Assembly: GCA_036320915.1 (NCBI GenBank)
Contig: JAXBDG010000015.1
Coordinates: 496,001 to 560,000 of the forward strand
DNA length: 64,000 nucleotides
From: Linnemannia elongata
Taxonomy: Eukaryota; Mortierellomycota; Mortierellomycetes; Mortierellales; Mortierellaceae
Direction of reading: 5' to 3'
Shown here: positions 31,339-42,288 of the stretch, piece after piece
Layout of the letters: every line of letters starts with the position of its first letter
How positions within the stretch are numbered: position 1 is the stretch's first letter
Position numbers and translations under genes: made by a program
The notes under the pieces: generated by a model
The model's input: the letters and a program-made list of their open reading frames with translations, nothing else
Database searches by the model: none
Told to the model about the DNA's origin: nothing

Positions 31339-34300
31339 ATGACAAAGTCGAAATCCCCAAGACGCGGCGCGTCCCCTCCAGCTTCCTCAACCCGCTCAAC
31401 AACAACAGCAACCATCAACACAAGCATCGGAACCGCCGCCGCCGCTCTTCATGCCGCAACTAATGGAAGCAACCCCAGTTCACCAAGTAGTCCGCCTCCA
31501 TCACCCAAACATCTCAAGCATCAACATCACAACGGCAATGGCGCCGGACCTACCGCCGCTTCCAAGGAGGTAAACAACCATAACCACAGCAATAACCGGC
31601 TAGGGCAGAGGCAACAGCAGCAGAAACACACAATCGCTGCGATTGTAACAGACAATACTACAACCGACGACGGTGGACCTGCTCTGGCTGGTCAGGATCG
31701 AAATCCTTCCTCGTCAACGTCTCCATTTTCTTCCTTTTTCTCAACTTTCTCCACCGGGTCTTCTTCTACTACTACTTCGGGTGCTACTACTGGGTCTTTG
31801 GGTTCTACTGCTGCTGCTACTACATCAGGAGGCGATGGTAGTCGATCGCCTACGTCGCTGCTAAGTCCGTCTGCTCTCGGATTCGGATACTTGAGCGTCA
31901 ACTTGTTCCACAAGCTGCATCATGACCTTGTAGCGACAACAGATGGAGGACGCGATCTAAAATTATCTGGACAAGAGAACGACATCTCTGATAGCAGCAG
32001 CAGCAGCAGCAGCGAGGACGACAGCGACATGGACGAAGACAGTGAGAGTGATAGCAGTGTCAGCAATCACCCCAGCGAGGACGAGGACTCAGAGGAAGAG
32101 ACAGACTTGGATTATGACGAGACCTCGGAAGAAGATGAAGTGGACAGCAACAAGAGCAATCGCGCAACCACTACTGCCAGCGGCAACTCAATCAACAACA
32201 ACGCGAAGGCGGTCCGGAAAAGGCAACAACCTTTGACCCTGTTAAAGCGAACACTTAATAAGCGACATGTTCAACGGATCCAGGAGGAACAGAAAAGGAC
32301 CTCTCCACCATCATCACCTGTCGCTGTCGCCAGTCCTCTGTTGAACAGCAGCAACAGCAATATCGACTCTTTACGCCCACTTGCTCATCACCATCACACT
32401 CCTTCTGAGGCGACTACTTCTGGAAAGGGATCGGAAAAAGAGGTACAACCATCGATCTGTGAGACAGTGAGAGAAACGCAGAGGGGAGAAAACTTATGGC
32501 AAGGGGTTTGGTGGTTGAACACAATGGTAGACACAAAGAGAAAAAAAAACGAGCATGAGGACAAGAAAACAAACAAACAAAAACGAGGGGGAGGACAAGA
32601 GAGGGCAGTAACGGAAGGGGACCGAGCGACAGTGGAGAGTTAAGTTGACGACAAGAAAGGACAGGAGGGTGAACTTGCTTGTCCGCCCGTGCCTCTTTGT
32701 TGTTTGTCTCGATAAGAGTGAATGGGCAGCTGTTATGTTCCAAGAAAGCATAAACAAACAAGCATAAGAGAAACGAGACAATACTTTACCCGGAAATATT
32801 AATATCCATTTCTATATGCCCTGTGATGACAATGGCGGGAGCAGCGGCAAAAAAAGAAGAAAGAAAAACTCGTTTTGGAAAAATCTCAGTTACCCTCTTC
32901 CATCTATGCTCCAAAAAGAAGGCGACGAACCTTCTTTTCTTTTCTTTTTTTGTACCAAAACTCTCTAACATCTGGATATTGTTTTGCTCTCTACTTGATA
33001 GCCTGTCGTGTTGTTGGCTGATCAGTCTGCCAAGGCAAAGTGGGCCAACTGGTCGACTCGTACACTCTGGACGCTGATCATGATCGGAGGCTTCTTTGCC
33101 TGTTTTGCTGCAGGACCTTTGTTTGTCATTCTGTTGGTCGTCATGGTTCAGGGTCTCGTCTACAAGGAGGTCATCTTCTTGGCTGCCGTCCCCAGTAAAG
33201 AGAAAAAGTTGCCCTGGTTTCGATCCATGAACTGGTATGTGTCATCTTTTACCACATAGCACTCTCAATTGCGTCTTTTCAAAAAGTGATATGGTGACTT
33301 ACCTCAACGTTTCACTCTCGGGTCTTTATATATAATAGGTACTTTTTGTTCAGCACGAATTACTTCTTCTACGGCGAGAGCTTGATCCACTACTTCCAGC
33401 ACATCGTCTTTGTTGACGCATTTTTGCTGCCATTCGCCACGCACCATCGCTTCATCTCCTTCACCCTCTATGTCATCGGTATGTTCATCTGGATATCTAA
33501 AGAGTCGTCTACCGTTGCTTGTCGTTGTGAATATCGTTAAGCTGACGCTCATCTCATATATCTTCCCGTCTTCAAAAGGTTTTGTGTTCTTTGTCGCCAA
33601 CTTGAAGAAGGGTCACTACCGTTTCCAGTTCTCGCAGTTTGCATGGACCCACATGACGCTGCTGTTGGTTGTCTGCCAATCTCACTTCATTATCAACAAC
33701 ATCTTTGAGGGTCTGATCTGGTTCTTCCTCCCCGCATCGCTGGTCATTGCCAACGATATCTGGGCATACATTTTCGGATTTTTTATGGGCCGGACTCCCC
33801 TGATCAAGTTGTCGCCCAAGAAGACTGTCGAGGGCTTCGTTGGAGGCTGGCTCATGACCATCGTCTTTGGCATGTTGGTACGTCTTAACTTTTCTCTCTG
33901 TTATGCTAATACATATTGTATCATGCATGAACCTCAATCCACTTTATTTCGTTACTTACAAATCATCCTATCTGCCATTACTTCCATTAGTTTGCAACAT
34001 TCTTGTTGAAGTACCCTTATATGATCTGCCCCGTGAAAGACTTGCGTGCAAGCGCTTTCAGTGGACTGACCTGCGACCCCAACCCAGTCTTTATCCCTGT
34101 GAGATACAACCTCAAGCCCTGGATGGTCTCGCTCATTCGCCATATTGGCTTCCGCTCCACCTATGTCATGATCGCCCCACTCCAGTGGCACGTCATCATC
34201 ATGGCCTGCTTCGCATCTCTCATCGCCCCCTTTGGAGGCTTTTTCGCGTCAGGATTCAAGCGCGCCTTTAAGATTAAGGATTTCGGACAGTCCATTCCGG

Positions 34301-34548
34301 GCCATGGAGGTATCACTGACAGGATGGACTGCCAGTTCTTGATGGGTTTGTTCTCATACATGTACTACCAGAGTTTTATCAAGACCTCGGCGGTGACGAC
34401 GGGATTGGTCTTGTCGCAGGCGATCAAGTTGAAGGGCGCGGAGCAGATGGAGCTGTTTGATCATTTGAAGCAGTATTTGATCGGGCAGGGGCTTTTGGAT
34501 GAGGAGAGTTGTGTGATCATGCCTCCCAAGGAGGCCTGGGTCTCGTAG
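31339..34548 (+). CDS. CDS1: Phosphatidate cytidylyltransferase (CDP-diacylglycerol synthase)
   Basis: Proposed exons: 31339-32442, 33002-33234, 33339-33478, 33579-33877 and 33991-34548; 777 residues. The catalytic part (from residue ~369) is fully supported: [18 protein letters not shown], six or more membrane helices, [28 protein letters not shown], and the family signature at about 678-704 with S-x-F-K-R, K-D-F, P-G-H-G-G and D-R-M-D. It makes CDP-diacylglycerol from phosphatidate and CTP, the precursor of phosphatidylinositol, phosphatidylserine and cardiolipin, in the ER membrane. Odd: exon 1 encodes about 368 residues of disordered Ser/Asn/His-rich sequence with an acidic [17 protein letters not shown] run, absent from yeast Cds1 (457 residues). 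Its joining intron is long (559 nt), with a CTAAC branch site at about 32965 and a GTACAA donor that is less canonical, so the exon 1 boundary is the weakest part. Confidence 0.9.
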
Positions 34549-34712
34549 AAACGATCAACACGATGAGTAAAATGTACCTTGCAGATTTTTTTAGCATTTT
34601 TTTCTCCACAAAATTAATAACAACGACTTTCAAAACTGCATGGTTCGCGTGTTTATGAATGCAATGGTGGTTGGTGTTACAAGTTTAATTAATGAAAAAA
34701 GGAGTTGGAGAA

Positions 34713-35780
34713 TTACTTGAAGGATCGTCTAGAGGAACCCTTCTTGCCAACACGACTCGAAGTAGCAAGAACATCCTTCAACCCGGCCAACGCCTTGGTA
34801 TACCCCGGCACCAAATCCTTGACCTCCTGACTCTTGACATTAACCCTTCCGATCTTATCCCAATGCCCGGCTTTCGAGATCATCTCCTTGAAATGTCTAG
34901 CCTCCTGCATCTCGACCAGCGAGTAGGCAGTTCCTGTCTTGCCCGCACGGGCGGTACGGCCGACACGATGGATGTACTTCTTCATGTAAACGGGCGAATC
35001 GTAGTTGATGACATACGAGACTGGGGAGAGGTCCATTCCGCGCGAGATGAGGTCGGAGCAGATGAGGAGGTGAATCTCACCGTTGTTGAAGGCTCGGAGG
35101 ATTGATTGGCGTTTGGATTTGGGGAGGTCGGATGAGAATTCTGCGACAACAATCGCGTCCGTTGCTGTTGGGGTTGTGGTAGTGGTGGCGTCGATATCCA
35201 TGGCGTTCGTTGAGGTTTCGGCTTGTTCCATCTCCACATCACTCGTCTCTTCCTCATCCTTGTCCTCGTCCTCTTCATCCTCGCTACTGCTATCACCGCT
35301 ACTGCTCTCGTTCTCATCCTCAATGTCGCTGCCGCTGTCGCTATCACTGCTGCCGTCCTCGCTTCCAGACTCATCATCCTGATCCCTGCTACCCTTCTTC
35401 TTAACCTCGTTGATCTTCTTATCCTTTCCAGCCTCCTTCTTAACAACAGGCGTCTCCACAGGAGCAGTCGTCCGGATCTTTTCATAAAGCTGAATAAGCT
35501 TGTAAAGACGATGCGCAGACTCGACAGACTTGGTGAAACACAATGCAGATCGCACCTGAAGGTGGTGCAACAGGTGCAGTACCATCAATGGCTTCTCTGA
35601 CGTCTCGCATACAATCATATGTTCCTATAAAGAGTTGGAAAGGGGGGAGGGTTCCGCAATAGCGAGAAATAAAAAAGCGTTAGCACACTCCTTGTTCTGC
35701 TGTTTCTTATTTCTGGTCGTTACTGAAAACGGTGTATTCAACATAGAAAAAAAAACGATTGCGGATCAAAGATTATTTAA

Positions 35781-35820
<40 letters not shown>

Positions 35821-37788
35821 TACGGTAAGACCAGCAGGAGTGGTATACTTTTGCTTCTCATCACCATCCTGTCCGCTCTCCTGAACAGCAACATATTGAG
35901 GGTCTGAAAGCTGAAGACTGGCAATCTTGGCCGGGTTCCTTGTCAATGTCGCCGAGAACAAGAGTTTCTGGACAGAGAGGGCTTTGGGGTCTTCGACATC
36001 TGATTCTGGGAGCTGGAAGAATGATGAGAGGAATCCTGGTGCGATTGCGTCGTGTATCGGGAACCTATTTGTTTTTGTGCAATCGATGATATTAGACAAA
36101 CAAGTGGAGCTAATATTCTATTTCGTTACAATCGTCCATTGACGAACATTGAGGAAGATAACAAAAAAAAAATGTTGATAAAAACTTACCCGAGGTGATC
36201 ACGCTTGACCTGAATGGTCTCAGACCCATCCGCCCCCAAAAACTTCCTCTCGGGGCTAGGATGAATAGCATTCAAGATATGGAACAACCAATCCTGGAAA
36301 CTCTGATTCAACAACCTGTCCGCCTCATCAATCACCAAGAACCGTAAATGCTGCAAAGTAAAGTTCGGAGTCGACTTGATATGATCGATCAGACGACCGG
36401 GTGTGGTGATTAGGACGTCGACTCGGGAATGGCCTCCAAGGACCCGTGGGGAATTGGGGTTGGAGTGGGATTCGCCGACGAGGATGGCTTGTTCGTGGGC
36501 GAAGGAGTTTTGGCCGGTCGAGGTTGCGATTTTGAGGTCGGTGCCCTTCACGAAGGTTTCGAAGGTTTCTTTGACTTGGATGCAGAGGTCGCGGGTGGGG
36601 AGGACGACAAGGGCGCGCAGACGCGTTACCACCCTCTGTGACAGAATCTGCATTCAACGATACCAATTTAAAACAGTCGTCGTTAGACAACGCAGCAACA
36701 ACAATAACAATGAAAAAATGATCCAAAAAAAGAACAAAAAACGTTACCTCGATGATGGGAAGCACATACGCCAAAGTCTTTCCACTACCCGTCGGAGCGC
36801 TCACACAAAGATCTCCCGGGGCCTTGCGAATATCTCCCAAATGCCTAGCCCGCATCAACACCGGAATCACAGCCGTTTGAACCGCAAAGCACTCTTCAAT
36901 ACCCGCCTTTCTACACTGCTTGATCAACCTCTCCGAGAACCCAAACTGTTGATCTTCAATCGGCCGGTTATTGGACTCGCCCGGTTCGATGAGGGTCGGG
37001 TGGGCGAGCCAGTCGGGGATACCCATGGATTTGGCACGTTCCTTTTCGAGGGCCGTGATTTCTTTGGTTTCGAAGGTTGGGAGTGGGACGAGGGCTGCGA
37101 GTTCTGCGAGCGCTGCGTCGGCAGCGGCTTCAGAGGCGAATCGTTCGACGCCTTCGAGTTCCAATGCTGGGCGATCCTCTTCGTCTTCTTCTTCCTGGTC
37201 CTGCTTATCCTGATCCTCCTTGTCCTCAGTATCCTCCTCCTCAGTATTCTTCATATCTTCATCCTCGTTCTCCTTCTCTTGCTCAGCAGCAGCCGCCACA
37301 GCAACCGCAAAGGGATTCTTCTTTGCCTCCCTCTTAGCCCTATCCCTCGCCTCAGCCTCAGCCTTCATCGCCAACCGGACGTCATTCGGGATAAGGTCAC
37401 TATCCTTCAACTCCTTGGCTCTTTTCTCCCACCTCTGCTTTCCAGCCTGCTGATCCTTCTGCCTCCGAGCCTCCTCTCGTGCGACACGGGCATCTTCCTC
37501 CTCGCGACTCCGCTTGTACGAGATTTCATTTGTCTTGGTGGTGGTGGATTCGCGGTCCTTCTTGTAGTGTTTGGCATCTTTGGTGTCCTTGCTGTGTGGT
37601 ATTGAGTCCTGGATAATAGTAGTGTTGTCTGTGGTGGCGGTGGAAGGGGGCGGCTTGTTCTTGTTGAGACGGGCGTTCAGTTTCGCGAGTCGGTCATTAA
37701 TTGGTGTGGCTGTTGTTGTAGTGGTAGTAGAAGGAGAAGACTCTTGTGCAGTCTCAGCCTCAAGGTCGAAGCGCTTGATGTTGAACAT
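34713..37788 (-). CDS. DBP6: DEAD-box RNA helicase, Dbp6/DDX51-like
   Basis: Four exons: 37788-36748, 36647-36190, 36064-35824 and 35624-34713; 883 residues, phases agree. The ATG at 37788 ([10 protein letters not shown]) is chosen because upstream in-frame sequence is low complexity. Residues 1-~270 are charged, with an acidic [12 protein letters not shown] run. Core motifs: [15 protein letters not shown] with Gln in FAVQTAVIP (Q motif), APTGSGKT (~331), PTRDL, TPGRL, DEAD in [10 protein letters not shown] (~452), SATL (~534), [12 protein letters not shown] (motif V), [13 protein letters not shown] (motif VI). The Dbp6/DDX51 assignment rests on the SATLTRNP and [14 protein letters not shown] blocks and the acidic N-terminus. 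Dbp6 acts in the nucleolus in early 60S ribosome assembly. Odd: an acidic insertion of about 85 residues (~640-725, [19 protein letters not shown]) splits the second RecA domain, and a 37-nt T run follows the third donor. Confidence 0.9.
35782..35818. repeat. A37 homopolymer (T37 in the helicase transcript)
   Basis: 37 A in a row. On the coding (minus) strand it is a T run starting within the GTAAGT donor of intron 3 of the Dbp6-like gene. Confidence 0.95.
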
Positions 37789-38007
37789 GTCGTCGTCGCA
37801 ATGAGTTCCCTTTTTTTTTTTTTTGGTCCTTGAAGCGTTTTGGTGCGAGCAATGGCAAAGCAACTTGGCTCCTTTTGAAGGTGAAAGTAAAAGGAACACT
37901 TAAAAAAAAAAAAAAAAGTGCCAAAAATTGTTTGTTGAGTGGCTTTGTCGCACTCACACAGCAGTCCCACGCATACGCGAGAAATTAGTGGCGTCAAGCA
38001 ATTGAGT

Positions 38008-38013
38008 TTTATT
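38008..38013 (-). terminator. Polyadenylation signal AATAAA of GUT2
   Basis: TTTATT on the plus strand, about 75 nt past the GUT2 stop at 38086-38088. Confidence 0.4.
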
Positions 38014-38085
38014 TTTGTCGAAAGAAAGAAACATGAGAGATGAAAAAAAACAAAGAGAAAAGGGAATAACTATGAAAAGGTGACT

Positions 38086-41000
38086 TTAAGCTCCACCACC
38101 ACTGCGGTCGGTGGTCTTGGCCTTGATACCATAGTCAACATTCCGCTTGCTCTCGACTTGAACAATAATCTTCGAGAACGCAGTGCGGCTGGCATGCTCC
38201 TTCAGTCCTCCCATCACCTCCAAGAACTCGTTGAACTCAATCGTTCCCGAGTTATCCAAATCAACCTACATCGCAATGAAAAGAAAAAAAAAACGATAGC
38301 GTTAGAACTGCGAACGATCACTTAAACACGATCAATGAAACAGAATGGCAAAGTAAAAGTAATTACCTCTTCGATGATGCTCTTGAGGACCTGGGGCTCG
38401 ACCTGAACATCAAGATGGATAAGAACCTCCTCGAGATCATGTCCGTCAATGTGGCCATCTCCATCATGATCAAGAGCACCAAAGACCTTATGGAATTCGG
38501 CCAACTCCTCAGGGTTGAACTGAGCACGCGAGTAGAAAGAGTCTGTAACAATTGCTCCAGATGCAGACTTGCCGCTCATACGGCCCCAGAAGCTGGTCGG
38601 CTGAACCTTCTCGCCATCAACAACGGGGTGTCCGACAACAGCCTCGGGCACATTTGTAGGGTAGGCAATCGGGCTGACGGGCAGTCCCATGGTAGTCAAG
38701 AATGCCTTGGCATCCTCAGTCTCCTTGGCCTGGCGAGCAGCATCCCACTTCAATTCCTCGGCCATGATCTCAACAACCCTGGGGAGAGCATCCAAAGCAG
38801 CATGGACGTTCAAGAAGGCAAGACGGAGTCGGCGGGCCAACACATCGACAGCAGTGCAGGCGTACTCGCGACGGACAGCATAACGGACCTCAGCCTCAAT
38901 GTATGGGTACTGGTTCGAGACTCTTCGTCCAAAGACAGGCCAGCGCTTTCCAGTCGACTGAGCGAGGGAAGCAACGGCCCAAGCGCGGTCTCCGTAGCTG
39001 TTGGCCAAATGCTGAGCAATCTCGGTCTCGAGACCAAACTGCTGGATGAGACGGATGAACATGGTGTTGCTGTATCCGTGGGATCCAATCAACTTGACGC
39101 GCTCAGTCGAGCAGCCACGGGCGGGCGTGAGTCCAAACTCCTTGATGGCCTCATCGATCGTCTCGGCAGCCATGGCACGGTAGGTGGTCCACTTGCCTCC
39201 TGCAATCGTCAACAATCCACTGGGGCTGACATTGATCATATGGTTGCGGACCAATCCCTCGGTGCTCTTGGCAGCAGGGTCACGGACCAAAGGGCGAATA
39301 CCCGACCAGGCAGCCAGGACATCTCCGCGACGGACCTTGACATCAGGGTTGAGGTAGTTCTTGACCTCTCCCAAAATCCAGTTGATCTCCTCCTCGGTCG
39401 CCATGGGGTTGGGGGTGACCTTGGTGGCAGAGTCGGTGGTTCCTGCAATGGTGTTTCCTTGCCAGGGCAAGAAGAAAATGACACGGCCATCACTGGTCGC
39501 GGGATCCAAGAGACCCATGTTGCCGGGACTGTAGTAGTTGGGAAGAATGATATGGACTCCAGCAGAGGGCGAGACGATCGACTGGATCGAGGGGTCATCC
39601 AGTTGACGGATTCCATCAGTAAAAGGTCCAGTGGCGTTGATGACACCCTTGGCCTTGACGTCGAACTCCTTGCCAGTCATCGCATCGCGGACACGGGCTC
39701 CGCAGAGGCGCTTGTTCTCATCCTTGTGCAACTCGATAACCTCGACGTGGTTGGCAATGACAGCACCGTATTGGACAGCAGTCAATCCGAGGGCAACATT
39801 CATGCGGGAGTCGTTGTGCTGTCCGTCATAGTAGACCATAGCTCCGACCAACTTGTCGTTCTTGAGCATAGGGAATGCCTCCAAAGCCTTGCCTCTGCTC
39901 AAAAAGTAACTGCTCTCCATGCCCTGATGACCCGCCAGCAAGTCGTAGGCCTTTGATCCAGCCCAGTAGTAAGGCACCTGCCACCACCTAATTGCATTCA
40001 GGTGAATATTAGAAACACTTGTCAGTCATTCCTCCTTGACCATTGTGTATCACCCTTATCACGCAACAAGAATGGAAACATACTTGTAGATGGGCAGCAT
40101 GATGGGGAGCTGGTAACTGAGGTAAGGAGCGACCTTCAAGAAGTTGGCACGCTCGTTCAATGCCTCTTTGACGAGCTTATATTGCTCAATGTCGAGCTCG
40201 CGGACAGCCTTCTCCAAATACCGGACTCCTCCATGAACGAGTTTTGTTGATCTGGACGATGTTCCTACGAGAGCGATTGTATTCAAGAGATAAACATGTG
40301 AGTTATTTCGTGCTTTTTCGACATGCTTCAATCTCATCTTTCTTTTTTTTTTTTCTTTTGTCATAAAAAGGACCTTTAGCAGCATTTGCCAAACGCAGAG
40401 AAAAAGCAAGGGAAACACAAAGAAAAATGCGAACGCAATGATTCATTCACTCCCTCGAATGATCCACGTGGAGTCCGTTCTTTGCAATGAATGGGAAAAT
40501 CGGATGATTATTTTTACTTCATCTCCTTCTCATGGAACAACTAGTAGTTGCCCTTAGTCTTTTTTTTTTCTCTTTGACTTCCTCTCCTCCTCTCTCATTA
40601 ACTGCCTCTGCACATGTTGAGCAGAATGCATGTATGTCCGCATCATTCCTCTTATACCCCTTTGATATGATCAGCAATTCGGCATCTATGTTTGTCCCTC
40701 GCCTAGAATAGACGCGCGCTCAACAACACACCACATCTCTCTGTGACTCAGCCCATTGGAACCAGGAATGAAAGGGGGCAGGAGGGGGGTAGAGAGACAA
40801 CAAGGCAATAAAGCCAGTATGCAATTGAGAGCGATCTCCTCCTCCACTCCGTGTGTCATAACATCATATCCATCCCAAGCTTAAACACCTGGTGGTTATT
40901 CTTGTTGTCCCTCCTCAGCATTACAAATAGACCTTCCGCATTTAGGACAAATGGCTCTCATCCGCCTGTGCGTCCAGCTTTCCTTTGCTTCCCTTTAAGG

Positions 41001-41941
41001 CTCCTGTATTGTCATTTTTCGTCGTTCGCTGAAGAAAGTGTTCTTCCATCAAGGGCTCCAATTGTCGCTTCTAGTCTTGAGAGTGATGATCCTCTATTAC
41101 TACACACACAACCGCTTCTCACACCAGAACTCACAAAAGAGAAGGCGATCCTTTTTTTTTTACTGTCCGCGTGTGAACGACTGTCAGTTCCTTGTCCTGT
41201 CGTTGGTTGGTGTTCGGTTTGTTTGTTTCTCTTATTTACTGCTCCGCAAGTACCTCTTTTCAACAATACCCTGACCTCCGCTCCCTCTGTCAAGTACTAT
41301 TGTGTTTATCCTTCTCTCTCTCGCTTACACCCAAACGGGACGTCCATTCAAGTGTCAGCGCGTCCAAGCTTTGCTGAGATCAGAATAACACGCATACAAA
41401 AAAAAAGGACGGACAAAAGCAACTTACCAGATGAGAAATCATCACGTTCCACCATGGCGACCTTCAATCCACGCGTCGCGGCATCGACGGCGCATCCAGC
41501 TCCTGTGGCACCGCCTCCAATAATCAACAGATCGAACACGTCCGAGTCCTTGTCGTCCTCCACTGTTGCTGCTACAGCGACAACAGGTTTTGATCCAGGA
41601 GTAGTTCCAGCAGCAGCAGCAGCAGCGGCGGCGGCGGCAGTCTTTTCCTTGACAATGGATCCGGGACCCTCCTGAAGCATCCTGATCATATCTTCACGGG
41701 AAGGAGGGGCCCAGAAGGCATGTGGGCGGGTAGGATCTCTGGCGGCCTGCTGAGGCTCGAGATAGATCATGGAGGACTGGGGAGGATATTCGAACGAGTC
41801 ATCGAGGGCGCGTTGCTGCTGCTTGAGGTTGTAGTAGTATCCTGAGAGGGCAAGAGTGGTTGCTCCTGCCGTGGCATAGACAGCCTTTGTCCTAAAAGAG
41901 GTTGCGTGCCGGGCACCTGTTGCTGGAATGCGGCGCCACAT
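38086..41941 (-). CDS. GUT2: Mitochondrial FAD-dependent glycerol-3-phosphate dehydrogenase with EF-hands
   Basis: Four exons: 41941-41428, 40264-40084, 39987-38367 and 38265-38086; 831 residues, phases agree. It oxidises glycerol-3-phosphate to dihydroxyacetone phosphate and passes electrons through FAD to ubiquinone at the inner mitochondrial membrane. Residues 1-~45: basic presequence ([16 protein letters not shown]) and a short hydrophobic anchor. FAD motif GGGATG at 142-147, then [63 protein letters not shown]-terminus: two canonical EF-hand loops, D-x-D-x-D-G-x-I-D (~735-746, ends at Asp) and D-L-D-N-S-G-T-I-E (774-785, ends at Glu). This calcium-binding tail is known from animal GPD2 and is absent from yeast Gut2 (649 residues). 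Intron 1 is 1163 nt, far longer than others here. Confidence 0.95.
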
Positions 41942-42108
41942 TGTTATTGTTGGTGTTCTTGGAAGGTGTGAATGTGATCAGGAGAGGTAGGAGTGTGGCG
42001 TGACTGAGGTAAGGAATGAGAGAAGGTAATGAAGGGAGAACGTTAAAAGGACGTAAGTCGGAGGAAGAGGAGGAAAGAACTATTAGTGAAGAGAGATAAA
42101 GGATAGGT

Positions 42109-42149
42109 GAAGAAGAAGAAGAAGAAGAAGAAGAAGAAGAAGAAGAAGA
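42109..42149. repeat. (GAA)n microsatellite, about 13 units
   Basis: Uninterrupted GAA units followed by impure purine repeats, about 170-210 bp upstream of the GUT2 ATG. Confidence 0.9.
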
Positions 42150-42274
42150 GAAAGAAAAAGAAGAAAAGAAGTTCGTTTTGGAGATCAGAATGAGTGAGAG
42201 ACAAAGTGGAGTCAAGGACGTTTTTCATAGCATTTATTTTTTCATATGTCAATTTGGTGTTTCGAAGAAGAGGA

Positions 42275-42288
42275 GGGGGGGGGGGGGG
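42275..42288. repeat. G14 homopolymer
   Basis: 14 G in a row, next to GAGGAGG; could fold as a G-quadruplex. Confidence 0.9.

Noticed and set aside
36403..37605. 400-codon open frame on the plus strand
   Set aside because: Opposite exon 1 and exon 2 of the Dbp6-like helicase; no domain character.
38415..39956. 513-codon open frame on the plus strand
   Set aside because: Antisense shadow of the GUT2 main exon, no recognisable domain.
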